Of a stretch of 36,558 nucleotides of DNA, positions 24,738-32,584 are shown piece by piece. Under the pieces are notes generated by a model. The model had not been told where the DNA came from, searched no databases, and saw nothing but the letters and a program-made list of their open reading frames with translations. Made by a program: the position numbers and the translations under genes. The stretch lies in NCBI GenBank assembly GCA_946401865.1, contig CAMIVO010000018.1, positions 1 to 36,558 on the forward strand, in the 5' to 3' direction. The stretch comes from an uncultured Clostridia bacterium (lineage in GTDB: Bacteria > Bacillota > Clostridia > TANB77 > CAG-508). Each line of letters starts with the position of its first letter. The stretch's first letter is position 1.

Positions 24738-26653
24738 ATGAACATTAAAAAAAATGTTTTATTTACGTTTTTCTTATCGATTTTGTTTACTCTTTTAATA
24801 GCATGTCATAGTAAAGTATATGCAAGTTTATATTTAAATAATTTGAATTTTGATGTTCAAATTAATGCTGATGCAAGTATGAATGTTACAGAAATATGGG
24901 ATATAGATATTGAAGAAACAAATACTTTATTTAAAACATTTAAGACAGATAAAACTAAATATAGTGGAATTAAAGATGTTACAGTAACAGATATAACAAG
25001 TTCCAATGAGATTGCATTTAATAAAATTGATAAATTAATGTATCATTTTACTAAAAATTGCTATTATGGATTAATAAATGACGATGGGAATTTTGAAATT
25101 GCATGGGGTGTTGGATTAGATAATTCAGAAGCAACAAAAAAATATTTAATTCAATATAAAGTGGAAAATGCAATAGCAAAATATAATGATTATGCAGAAC
25201 TTTATTGGCAATTTGTAGGAAGTGATTTTGAAATTGATAGTTCAAAAATTACAGGAAAAATAAGATTACCAGAGAAAGCATCAACTACGGAAAATATAAA
25301 AGTTTGGGGACATACAGAAGGGCTAAATGGTACAATTTATGCTACATCTAATGATACTATAGAATTTGAGATTAATAAATTTAATTCAGGAAGATTTGTA
25401 GAAGTAAGAAGTTTATTTCCATCTGATATGATAAATTACTCAAGTAGAATTTTTAATGAAAATAGATTAGAAAGTGTGATAGAAGAAGAAACTGTTTGGG
25501 CAAATGAAGCAAATGCTAGAAGACTTAGAAGACAAAAAATTGCAAAAATTGCAACAGGAGTTGCAGGAGTTATATATGCTTTTGTTTCAGGTACTTTTTT
25601 AAAAAAAGCATATAATGGAATAAAAAAAGCTAAGGAAATAAATCCATACAAACAAACAGAAAATGTTGAATACTTTAGAGAAATACCAAGAAATAATGCA
25701 ACACCATCACAGGCAATAAGTGTATTTAATAAGTCAGTGTCAGAATTCTCATCAAAAGATATAGGTAGAATTTTTTCTGCGGTTCTTTTAGATTTAAGTT
25801 TGAAAAAGTGCATAGAATTTGAAATCTCACCAGAAAATAAAAAAGAAGTAATAATTAAAATTATAAAAAGAATACAAGATAATTTAGAGTGGAGTGAAAA
25901 ATATATATTAGATTTTATAGTAGGTATTGCAAAAGATAAAGATGAAATTACAGTTAAAGAATTAAAAAAATATATGAAAAAACATGCAACAAAAGTTGCA
26001 AAAATAAAAGAAAATATTGAAAAGGCAAATAAGAAAGAAATTATAGAGAATAAATTATATGATGAGACGAGAGAATCAGAAAAAGATAAATATGCAGGCG
26101 CTTCTTATGGATATACTATTTTTATGTTGATTATTTTGATATTTGGAACTGTTTTTGTATCAGCATTAGTTTCAGGAAGGGTAATATTATATGGAATAAT
26201 AGCATCAATTGTAACAGCAACTATTAATATTATTGTTACAAAACATGTAACAAAAAAGTTACAACCATTTACAGATGAAGGTTTAAACGAATCTGCAAAA
26301 TGGGAAGGTTTAAAAAAGTTTATGGTAAGTTTTTCTATGTTAGATAAAAGAGAAATACCTGAGCTCGAACTATGGGAACATTATTTGGTTTATGCTACTG
26401 CATTTGGAGTTGCAGATAAAGTTTTAAAACAATTGAAAATTGTATATAAAGATGTATATGAAAATATGAATAATTATGGATATATGTATTTAATGATGAA
26501 CACAGATTTTTCTTCTAGCTTTTCTAATGCAATTAGTTCATCTGTGGCATCTAGTTATACATCAACCTTATCATCAGGATCTGGCTCTGGAGGAGGTTTC
26601 TCTGGAGGAGGCGGAGGCGGCCGGAGGAGGCCGGAGGCGGTGGCGGAAGATAG
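24738..26653 (+). CDS. DUF2207 membrane protein with poly-Gly tail, needs two +1 shifts at CGG
   Basis: 637 aa if both shifts occur. Signal-type segment NVLFTFFLSILFTLLIACHS (residues 6-25), an extracytoplasmic N-terminal domain (LNNLNFDVQINADASMNVTE) typical of DUF2207, a membrane segment near residue 270-290, a helical cytoplasmic part, and two more helices around 455-500. The end is GSGSGGGFSGG plus glycines. Unshifted, the tail turns into RRRPEAVAEDSHK and stops at 26663. Skipping C at 26622 and again at 26632 gives fourteen glycines, one Arg and TAG at 26651, the usual glycine-rich DUF2207 ending. Function of the family is unknown. Confidence 0.88.
26622..26624 (+). other. In-frame CGG, first +1 site in the DUF2207 gene
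   Basis: GGC GGC CGG AGG becomes GGC GGC GGA GGA GGC after skipping the C. The shifted frame runs three Gly codons into the next in-frame CGG at 26632. Confidence 0.85.
26632..26634 (+). other. In-frame CGG, second +1 site in the DUF2207 gene
   Basis: In the frame set by the first shift this is again CGG: GGA GGC CGG AGG. Skipping the C gives GGA GGC GGT GGC GGA AGA TAG. Only two successive +1 shifts produce an uninterrupted glycine tail and a stop. Confidence 0.85.
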
Positions 26654-26682
26654 CCACAAATAATTTGAAAGGAACGTAGAAA

Positions 26683-27609
26683 ATGAATGTAAAATTAACC
26701 AAAAATATAAATGAAGCAAATTGTATAACACATAGCGGAACATTTCATGCAGATGAAATTTTTGCAACACTAATTTTATCTAAAATATTGCCAGAAATAA
26801 CTTTAGTTCGAGTTCAAGAGGTAAAAGAAGTACTAAATGACAATGTTTTGATATATGATATTGGAGCAGGAAAATATGATCATCATCAATTTGGTGGAAA
26901 TGGTGAAAGAGAAAATGGTATAAAATATGCAGCATGTGGATTAATATGGAAGGAATTTGGAAAACAACTTTTAGAAAAATATAATGTAGAAGATATTGAA
27001 TATACTTGGAATTATATAGATAAGAATTTAATACAATTTATTGATTCAAATGACAATGGACAGTTACCAAAATTACAAGTAGATTATAGAAATGTACATA
27101 TTTCTTATATTATAAGCCTATTTAATCCAAGATGGGATGAAACAAATGATAGTGATGAGAATTTTTTAAAAGCTTTAAAATTAGCAAGTATAATTTTTGA
27201 TGAATTTTTAACAGATACATTTGCTAAAATGAAAGCAAAGAAACAGGTTGAACAGGCAATAGTTGAATCTAAAGATGGAATAATGATATTAGAAAAAAAT
27301 ATACCATGGAAAGAATTTTTACTAAATTCTGAAAATGAAAAAGCCAAAGAAATAAATTACGTTGTGTTTCCATCTAATAGAGGAGGGTATAATGTATATG
27401 CTGTTCCACTTGAGATAGGAAGTTTTGAAAATAGAAAAACATTACCTCAAAGTTGGAGAGGCAAAAGAGATAAAGAACTTCAAGAAATAACAGGAGTAAA
27501 AACAGCGAGATTCTGTCATAATGCAGGATTTTTATGTAGTTGCGAGACAAAAGCAGATGCACTAACTTTAGCATATTTTGCATTGGGGACAGTCCTTAAT
27601 GCAAAATAG
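26683..27609 (+). CDS. MYG1 / GAMM1-family protein (UPF0160, DHH-like)
   Basis: 308 aa. CITHSGTFHADEIFATLILS (about residues 14-33) is the family N-terminus with the metal-binding HADE block. YDIGAGKYDHHQFGGNGERE carries the DHH-like DHH motif. FIDSNDNGQLP, LFNPRWDETND and PQSWRGKRDKELQEITGVKT ARFCHNAGF are further signatures. Members are predicted metal-dependent phosphoesterases or exonucleases; the eukaryotic MYG1 is a 3'-5' RNA exonuclease. The last ten codons overlap a GGGGACAGTCC palindrome, so the extreme C-terminus may have been rewritten by a repeat. GAAAGGAACG precedes the ATG. Confidence 0.88.
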   Translation: MNVKLTKNINEANCITHSGTFHADEIFATLILSKILPEITLVRVQEVKEVLNDNVLIYDIGAGKYDHHQFGGNGERENGIKYAACGLIWKEFGKQLLEKYNVEDIEYTWNYIDKNLIQFIDSNDNGQLPKLQVDYRNVHISYIISLFNPRWDETNDSDENFLKALKLASIIFDEFLTDTFAKMKAKKQVEQAIVESKDGIMILEKNIPWKEFLLNSENEKAKEINYVVFPSNRGGYNVYAVPLEIGSFENRKTLPQSWRGKRDKELQEITGVKTARFCHNAGFLCSCETKADALTLAYFALGTVLNAK

Positions 27610-27673
27610 GACAGACTTGACATATAAAAAAAATAGAAATAAAATAAAGAAAAAAATTAAAGGAGGAATTTTT

Positions 27674-28603
27674 ATGTTAGTTACAACAAAGGATATGTTT
27701 GAAAAATCAATGAGAGAGGGTTTTGCAATAGGTGCATTTAATGTAAATAATATGGAAATAATACAAGCTATAGTTGATGCGGCTGCTGAAGAACGTTCAC
27801 CAGTAATATTACAAGCATCTTCAAGTGCAATAAAATATGCAAGAATTAATTATTTAATGAAAATGGTAGAAGCAGCTTGTGAAGAACATCCAGAGATACC
27901 AATTGCAATACATTTAGATCATGGACCAGATTTCGAAACAGCAAAAATGTGTATAGATAACGGATTTACTTCTGTTATGATAGATGGTTCAAAATATAGT
28001 TTTGAGGAAAATGCAAGACTTACAAGACAAGTTGTTGAATATGCACATTCAAAAGGAGTAATGGTAGAAGCAGAAATTGGTAAACTTGCAGGAATAGAAG
28101 ATGATGTTAATGTTGCTGCTGGAGATGCAATTTATACAGATCCAGCTGATGCTGAAAGATTTGTTAAAGAAACAGGATGTGATTCTTTAGCTATAGCAAT
28201 TGGAACAAGTCATGGCGCATATAAATTTAAAGGAGAAGCTAAACTTCGTTTTGATATTTTAAAACAAGTAAAAGAAAGAATCCCAAATACTCCAATAGTG
28301 TTACATGGAGCATCAACAGTTATTCCAGAATTAGTAGAACAATGTAATAAATATGGAGCAAATATTCCAGGAGCAAAAGGAGTACCTGATGATATACTTC
28401 ATACTGCATCTATTTCTGGAGTTTCAAAAATAAATGTAGATACAGACCTTAGACTAGCTATGACAGCTGGAATTAGAAAAGTATTTGTAGAAGATCCTTC
28501 TGCATTTGACCCTAGAAAATATTTAACACCTGCTAGAGATTTAATTAAAGCTACTGTTCAACACAAGATACGTGATGTATTTGGATCATCTAATAAAGCT
28601 TAA
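27674..28603 (+). CDS. fba: Class II fructose-1,6-bisphosphate aldolase
   Basis: 309 aa. The open frame extends upstream, but AAAGGAGGAATTTTT places the start at MLVTTKDMFEKSMREGFAIG AFNVNN. Zinc and substrate motifs: AIHLDHGPDFETAK (catalytic Asp and His ligand, about residue 83), VEAEIGKLAGIEDDV, IGTSHGAYKF (His ligand), VLHGAS (His ligand) and INVDTDLRLA. It reversibly cleaves fructose-1,6-bisphosphate in glycolysis. Followed by a terminator. Confidence 0.96.
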   Translation: MLVTTKDMFEKSMREGFAIGAFNVNNMEIIQAIVDAAAEERSPVILQASSSAIKYARINYLMKMVEAACEEHPEIPIAIHLDHGPDFETAKMCIDNGFTSVMIDGSKYSFEENARLTRQVVEYAHSKGVMVEAEIGKLAGIEDDVNVAAGDAIYTDPADAERFVKETGCDSLAIAIGTSHGAYKFKGEAKLRFDILKQVKERIPNTPIVLHGASTVIPELVEQCNKYGANIPGAKGVPDDILHTASISGVSKINVDTDLRLAMTAGIRKVFVEDPSAFDPRKYLTPARDLIKATVQHKIRDVFGSSNKA

Positions 28604-28612
28604 ATCTGAGCA

Positions 28613-28657
28613 AAAAATAAAGGCCATCTTGCTGTGCAATATAGCCTTTATTTTTTT
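28613..28657 (+). terminator. Terminator of fba
   Basis: AATAAAGGC...GCCTTTATT with a 19-base loop, followed by TTTTTTT. It lies between convergent fba and smpB; the mirrored A-run allows function in both directions. Confidence 0.85.
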
Positions 28658-28677
28658 GCTTTTATAATCATTAACAA

Positions 28678-29133
28678 TTAATAATTTCCCTTTAATGCTA
28701 TTGCCATTCTTCGTTCTGCATCTTTTTTTGCAATAGTTTCGCGTTTATCATATAATTTTTTTCCTTTGCCAATTCCAAGTTCTAATTTTACTAAGCTTCC
28801 TTTAAAGTATATAGAAATAGGAACTAAAGAATATCCTTTAGTTTGAACTTTTCCAATTAATTTATTTATTTCAGATTTATTTAATAAAAGTTTTTTATCT
28901 CTTAAAGGATCTTTGTTATTTATATTTCCAAATTCATATGGAGATATATGCATTCCAATTACAAAACATTCTCCATTATAAATTTTTGCAAAAGAATCTT
29001 TTAAATTGACTTTTCCTTTTCTAATTGACTTTATTTCCGTTCCATATAGTACTATACCACATTCGATTTTTTCAAGAATTTCGTAATTATGATATGCATT
29101 TGGATTTTTTGCAATAGTTTTGATATTTTCCAT
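28678..29133 (-). CDS. smpB: tmRNA-binding protein SmpB
   Basis: 151 aa. [21 protein letters not shown] then [19 protein letters not shown] is the conserved oligonucleotide-binding core, and [23 protein letters not shown] and [20 protein letters not shown] complete it. SmpB escorts tmRNA to stalled ribosomes for trans-translation. That role is relevant here: if CGG is poorly decoded, ribosomes that fail to shift should need rescue. Minus strand, convergent with fba. GAAAGGGATAGCC precedes the ATG. Confidence 0.96.
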   Translation of the reverse strand: MENIKTIAKNPNAYHNYEILEKIECGIVLYGTEIKSIRKGKVNLKDSFAKIYNGECFVIGMHISPYEFGNINNKDPLRDKKLLLNKSEINKLIGKVQTKGYSLVPISIYFKGSLVKLELGIGKGKKLYDKRETIAKKDAERRMAIALKGNY

Positions 29134-29165
29134 TTGGCTATCCCTTTCAAAATTTATATTTTTAT

Positions 29166-29363
29166 CAATTAGAGTTATATTAATAATTTATTCAATTTCT
29201 CGGCTCAATACGGTCTCTAGAGAGAGTTAATTTTAATAAACCGAGCCTCTCACTGCTCTTGCTTCGCAAGCCAGCGCTTCCTCAGTTTATTAAAATTAAC
29301 TCTCTCTGACACGACCTCCAATCACATTCGAAATTTCATAAATTATTAATATAACTCTAATTG
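29166..29363. repeat. Long near-perfect palindrome (198 bp)
   Basis: The outer arms at 29166-29191 (CAATTAGAGTTATATTAATA then ATTTAT) and 29338-29363 are perfect reverse complements. A second 26-bp pair (GAGAGAGTTAATTTTAATAA... and its complement, about 29219-29244 and 29281-29306) has one mismatch, and the core holds CTTGC-TTC-GCAAG. It fills the gap between divergent smpB and the DUF5662 gene, so it is not a simple terminator. Promoters of both genes must lie in or beside it. Confidence 0.75.
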
Positions 29364-29483
29364 TTGTTTAATTCAAACAATGTAATAAAATTATATCATT
29401 TTACTAGAAAAAAGTCAAAAACCATTGCGAAAATTCCATTTTTGTGGTTTAATACATAGAGAATTAGAAAAGAGGAAATATTG

Positions 29484-30089
29484 ATGTCAACAAATCTTAT
29501 AAAAAATGCAATAAAACATACAATACTAGTTACAAAACATAAATGGCTAGTTTTTAAATTTTGCTGTAAAATTGGTATGCCATTTAGAGGGCTTATGCAT
29601 GATATGTCAAAGTTTTCTTTCGAAGAATTTTCTGAAAGTATAAAATATTATAAAGGAAAAGTAAGTCCTATAACTGGTTGCAAAAAAGATAAGGGGTATT
29701 CTAAAGCATGGCTTCACCATAAAGGTAGAAATAAGCACCATGACTCTTATTGGGTAGATTTTAATACTCCACAGATAGCTCCGGTTATACCATATAAATA
29801 TGTTGCCGAAATGTTATGTGATAAAATTTCAGCAAGTATAACATATAACGGAAAACAATGGAACAAATTATCTTTATTTAATTATTGGGAAATAGAGAAA
29901 ACAAACATAATTATTAATCCCAAAACAGAACACTTTTTATCAGCTATTATTGAAGAAGTAAAAGATAAAGGAATTGATGAAGTATTTAATAAAAAACATT
30001 TTAAAGAAATGTACAAAAAGTATTGTATTGATGATACCACAGAATATAAATATATTTTTAAGGGTGAATGGCAAGAGGTTAAAAAATAA
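29484..30089 (+). CDS. DUF5662 family protein
   Basis: 201 aa. The start MSTNLIKNAIKHTILVTKHK is at the ATG at 29484, after AGAGGAAATATTG. His- and Asp-rich blocks, GLMHDMSKFSFEEF (about residues 38-51), AWLHHKGRNKHHDSYWVDF (about 74-92) and YVAEMLCDKISASI (about 106-119), look like a metal-binding all-helical fold similar to HD-type hydrolases. The family is common in Clostridia and its function is not established. The transketolase half gene follows 17 bp downstream. Confidence 0.75.
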   Translation: MSTNLIKNAIKHTILVTKHKWLVFKFCCKIGMPFRGLMHDMSKFSFEEFSESIKYYKGKVSPITGCKKDKGYSKAWLHHKGRNKHHDSYWVDFNTPQIAPVIPYKYVAEMLCDKISASITYNGKQWNKLSLFNYWEIEKTNIIINPKTEHFLSAIIEEVKDKGIDEVFNKKHFKEMYKKYCIDDTTEYKYIFKGEWQEVKK

Positions 30090-30106
30090 AATGGAGGTAA
30101 TGTGTT

Positions 30107-31027
30107 ATGAAAGATGAAAAAATAGCTACTCGTCAAAGTTATGGAGAAAAACTTGCAGAATTAGGGGATAAATACAAAGATATAGTTGTGTTTGATGCAG
30201 ATTTATCAACAGCAACTAAAACATCAATATTTGCAAAAAAATATCCAGAAAGATTTTTCGATATGGGAATTGCAGAAGCAGATATGGTTAGTACAGCTGC
30301 TGGAATGTCAACTTGTGGAAAAACTCCATATGTTAGTACATTTGCAATGTTTGCTGCAGGAAGAGCATATGATCAAATTAGAAATAGTGTATGTTACCCT
30401 AATTTAAATGTTAAAATATGTGCCACACACGCAGGAATTACAGTAGGGGAAGATGGAGCAACTCACCAAATGCTTGAAGATTTAGCGTTAATGAGGGTTA
30501 TTCCAAATATGACAGTAATTTCTCCTTCAGATGATATTCAAACAAGATGGGCAATTGAAGAAGCACATAATATAAAAGGACCAGTATACATAAGACTATC
30601 ACGATTAGCAACACCTATAATTTATGAGGTAAACCAAAAATTTGAATTAGGCAAAATGGTTCAAATTGGAGATGGAACTGATGCTAGTATATTTGTAACA
30701 GGAGATGTTGTTGCAGAAGCTATAAAAGCACAAGAAATATTAAGAGAAAAAGGAATTAATGTTAGAGTTGTTGATGTTCATACTATAAAGCCAATAGATG
30801 AAGAAACAATTATTAAGTGTAGTAAAGAAACAAAAAGACTAATTTCGATAGAAGACCATAATATTATAGGTGGGCTTGGATCTGCAATTGCGGAAGTTTT
30901 AACTTCAAAAAATCCGTGTAAATTAGAACGTATAGGAATAAAAGATCATTTTGGAAAATCTGCAAGTGCAAAAGAATTGTTACATTATTATGGTTTAGAT
31001 GCAGAAGGAATTTTAAAATTGTTTTAA
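30107..31027 (+). CDS. Transketolase, C-terminal (pyrimidine-binding) subunit
   Basis: 306 aa. RQSYGEKLAELGDKYKDIVV F..DADLSTAT, FDMGIAEADMVSTAAGMSTC, YVSTFAMFAAGRAYDQIRNS and HAGITVGEDGATHQMLEDLA are the Pyr-domain signatures, with the conserved Glu of GIAEADM activating thiamine diphosphate. VRVVDVHTIKPIDEE belongs to the C-terminal domain. Split transketolases normally have the PP-domain subunit directly upstream, but here the upstream gene is DUF5662. The partner must be elsewhere, or this subunit has another role. ATGGAGGTAATGTGTT precedes the ATG. Confidence 0.9.
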   Translation: MKDEKIATRQSYGEKLAELGDKYKDIVVFDADLSTATKTSIFAKKYPERFFDMGIAEADMVSTAAGMSTCGKTPYVSTFAMFAAGRAYDQIRNSVCYPNLNVKICATHAGITVGEDGATHQMLEDLALMRVIPNMTVISPSDDIQTRWAIEEAHNIKGPVYIRLSRLATPIIYEVNQKFELGKMVQIGDGTDASIFVTGDVVAEAIKAQEILREKGINVRVVDVHTIKPIDEETIIKCSKETKRLISIEDHNIIGGLGSAIAEVLTSKNPCKLERIGIKDHFGKSASAKELLHYYGLDAEGILKLF

Positions 31028-31036
31028 ATAAAAAAA

Positions 31037-31060
31037 GGTAGCTAAATACTATTAGCTACC
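31037..31060. terminator. Hairpin between transketolase half and ldhA
   Basis: GGTAGCTAA...TTAGCTACC, a 9-bp perfect stem. On the plus strand no T-run follows; on the minus strand a run of seven T follows. It may act as a 3'-end stabiliser for the upstream mRNA. Confidence 0.45.
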
Positions 31061-31089
31061 AGAGTGGAGATAACGGGAGAGGAGAAATT

Positions 31090-32079
31090 ATGATAAAAAT
31101 AGCTTTTTTTAGTACAAAAGAATATGACAAAAAAATATTTGATAAATATAATAAAAAATATAATTATGAAATTACATATCTAGATTCTCAGCTTAATGCA
31201 GAAACAGCACCACTTGCAAAAGGATATGATGTTGTATGTGTTTTTGTAAATGATGTTGTAGATAAAGAAACTATAAAAATATTAAAAGAAAATAATGTAA
31301 AATTAATTGCTCTAAGATGTGCAGGATTTAACAATGTCTATTTAAAAGCTCTAGATGAGAATATAAAAGCAGTAAGAGTTCCTGCATATTCTCCAAATGC
31401 AGTTGCAGAGCATGCTACAGCACTATTATTAGAAATTAATAGAAAAATATATAAAGCATATCAAAGAACTAAAAAATATAATTTTACATTAAATGGATTA
31501 CTTGGTTTTGACATCTGTGGAAAAACTATTGGAGTAATAGGAACTGGAAAAATAGGAAAAGTATTTTGCCAAATTATGAAGGGATTTGGAGCTAATGTCA
31601 TTGCATATGATGTTTTTGAAGATAAAGAAGCAGAAAAGCAAATTGGATTTAAATATGTAACACTAGATACTTTACTTGCAAAATCAGATATTATATCACT
31701 TCATTGTCCATTAACAAAGGAAAATGAGAACTTAGTTAATGACGAAACTATTAATAAAATGAAAAAAGGTGTTATTATTATAAATACAAGTAGAGGAAAG
31801 CTTATAAATAGTTCAAGTTTAATAAAAGGATTAGAAAGTGAAAAAATTAAAGGTGTAGGATTAGACGTTTTTGATGAGGAAGCAGATTTCTTCTTAAATG
31901 ATATGTCTATGGAATATAAAAGAAATCAAAATTTGTCAGTACTTTTATCTATGCCAAATGTTATAATTACATCACATCAAGCTTTTTTTACAAGAGAAGC
32001 ATTAAATAAAATTGCAGAAGATACCTGTCAAAATATAAAAGATATATTTGAAACAGGAAGTTGTGTAAACGAGTTATAA
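31090..32079 (+). CDS. ldhA: D-lactate dehydrogenase (D-2-hydroxyacid dehydrogenase family)
   Basis: 329 aa. Reduces pyruvate to D-lactate with NADH. The NAD-binding loop is TIGVIGTGKIGKVFCQIMKG (about residues 145-164) with the Asp at the end of the second strand in IAYDVFED. Catalytic residues lie in NTSRGKLINSSSL (Arg), GLDVFDEEADFF (Glu) and TSHQAFFTREAL (His, about residue 296). RCAGFNNVYLKAL and RVPAYSPNAVAEHATALLLE are typical of the D-LDH branch and not of phosphoglycerate dehydrogenases. GAGAGGAG precedes the ATG. Confidence 0.85.
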   Translation: MIKIAFFSTKEYDKKIFDKYNKKYNYEITYLDSQLNAETAPLAKGYDVVCVFVNDVVDKETIKILKENNVKLIALRCAGFNNVYLKALDENIKAVRVPAYSPNAVAEHATALLLEINRKIYKAYQRTKKYNFTLNGLLGFDICGKTIGVIGTGKIGKVFCQIMKGFGANVIAYDVFEDKEAEKQIGFKYVTLDTLLAKSDIISLHCPLTKENENLVNDETINKMKKGVIIINTSRGKLINSSSLIKGLESEKIKGVGLDVFDEEADFFLNDMSMEYKRNQNLSVLLSMPNVIITSHQAFFTREALNKIAEDTCQNIKDIFETGSCVNEL

Positions 32080-32100
32080 AAATTAAAGGGAGGAAAAAAA

Positions 32101-32387
32101 TGTCAGTATCAAAAAAAGAATTATTACATATTGCTAATTTAGCAAGTTTAGAATTAAAAGAAGAAGAAATACAAGATTATTTAGAAAATTTTCAGGAAAT
32201 TATTGATTTTTCAAATGTAATTAATAATGCACCAGTTGATGATTTAGACATAACTATTGCAGCACATGAATCAAAAAACAGATTTAGAAAAGACGAAGTA
32301 AAAGAATTTGAAGATGTTCAAGCTATGCTTGCAAATGGACAAGATATTGAGCAAAATATGTTTAAGTTACCAAAGGTTGTGCAATAA
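32101..32387 (+). CDS. gatC: Asp/Glu-tRNA amidotransferase subunit GatC
   Basis: 95 aa. SKKELLHIANLASLELKEEE IQDYLENFQEIIDF is the conserved N-terminal helix-turn-helix, followed by NNAPVDDLDIT and FRKDEV. GatC wraps around GatA and stabilises the GatA-GatB contact in the complex that makes Gln-tRNA (and possibly Asn-tRNA). AAAGGGAGGAAAAAA precedes the start. It is split from gatA by about 200 bp holding a tRNA gene on the other strand. Confidence 0.94.
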
Positions 32388-32415
32388 AAAAGCACTCAGG
32401 AAAAACCTGAGTGCT
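32385..32415 (-). terminator. Terminator of tRNA-Pro
   Basis: AGCACTCAGG, loop AAAAA, CCTGAGTGCT: a 10-bp perfect stem. On the minus strand six T follow, so it ends the tRNA transcript, 3 bp past the tRNA. It can also form in gatC mRNA but has no T-run there. Confidence 0.88.
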
Positions 32416-32417
32416 AG

Positions 32418-32493
32418 TCGCACCCGATGGGACTTGAACCCATATAACCTCCGCGTCCCGAACGCGGCGTTCAACCAATTGAACTACGGGGCG
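32418..32493 (-). tRNA. tRNA-Pro, anticodon CGG, with a bulged acceptor stem
   Basis: On the minus strand: acceptor CGCCCCG, D-arm GTTC-AATTGGTT-GAAC, anticodon stem CCGCG/CGCGG with loop TTCGGGA (anticodon CGG, reads CCG), T-arm ATGGG-TTCAAGT-CCCAT and 3' strand CGGGTGCG then A. Seven acceptor pairs form only if one U of the 3' strand is bulged out. The variable region is seven bases, longer than usual. C1-G72 and A73 fit proline tRNA identity. CCA is not encoded, unlike tRNA-Glu here. It has its own promoter and terminator. It could be functional or decaying. Confidence 0.82.
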
Positions 32494-32497
32494 AAAG

Positions 32498-32514
32498 TTC
32501 CAGAATTTCTGGAA
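32498..32514. promoter_or_regulatory. Palindrome at the tRNA-Pro transcript start
   Basis: TTCCAGAATTTCTGGAA is a perfect 17-bp palindrome between the -10 box and the tRNA 5' end. It is either an operator or a 5'-leader hairpin for tRNA processing. Confidence 0.4.
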
Positions 32515-32523
32515 ACATAATAA

Positions 32524-32552
32524 ATAATATCATAAAATTATGTAAATGTCAA
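32524..32552 (-). promoter_or_regulatory. Consensus promoter of tRNA-Pro
   Basis: On the minus strand TTGACA (32547-32552), 17 bp, TATTAT (32524-32529). It points away from gatA, 31 bp upstream of the tRNA. Confidence 0.85.
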
Positions 32553-32584
32553 TATTTTTATAAAAAACAGAAAGGAAAACCAAA

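Noticed and set aside
26625..26663. Natural C-terminus RRRPEAVAEDSHK for the DUF2207 protein
   Set aside because: DUF2207 tails are glycine-rich; the double +1 reading gives exactly that and a stop.
27578..27673. Upstream in-frame extension of fba
   Set aside because: The family sequence and AAAGGAGG point to 27674; the extension overlaps the MYG1 stop and has no homology.
31037..31060. Strong plus-strand terminator after the transketolase half
   Set aside because: The hairpin lacks a plus-strand T-run; the run lies on the opposite side, where no minus-strand gene ends.
32418..32493. tRNA-Pro(CGG) as a decoder of CGG codons
   Set aside because: Anticodon CGG pairs with codon CCG, not CGG. 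The name coincidence has no decoding meaning.
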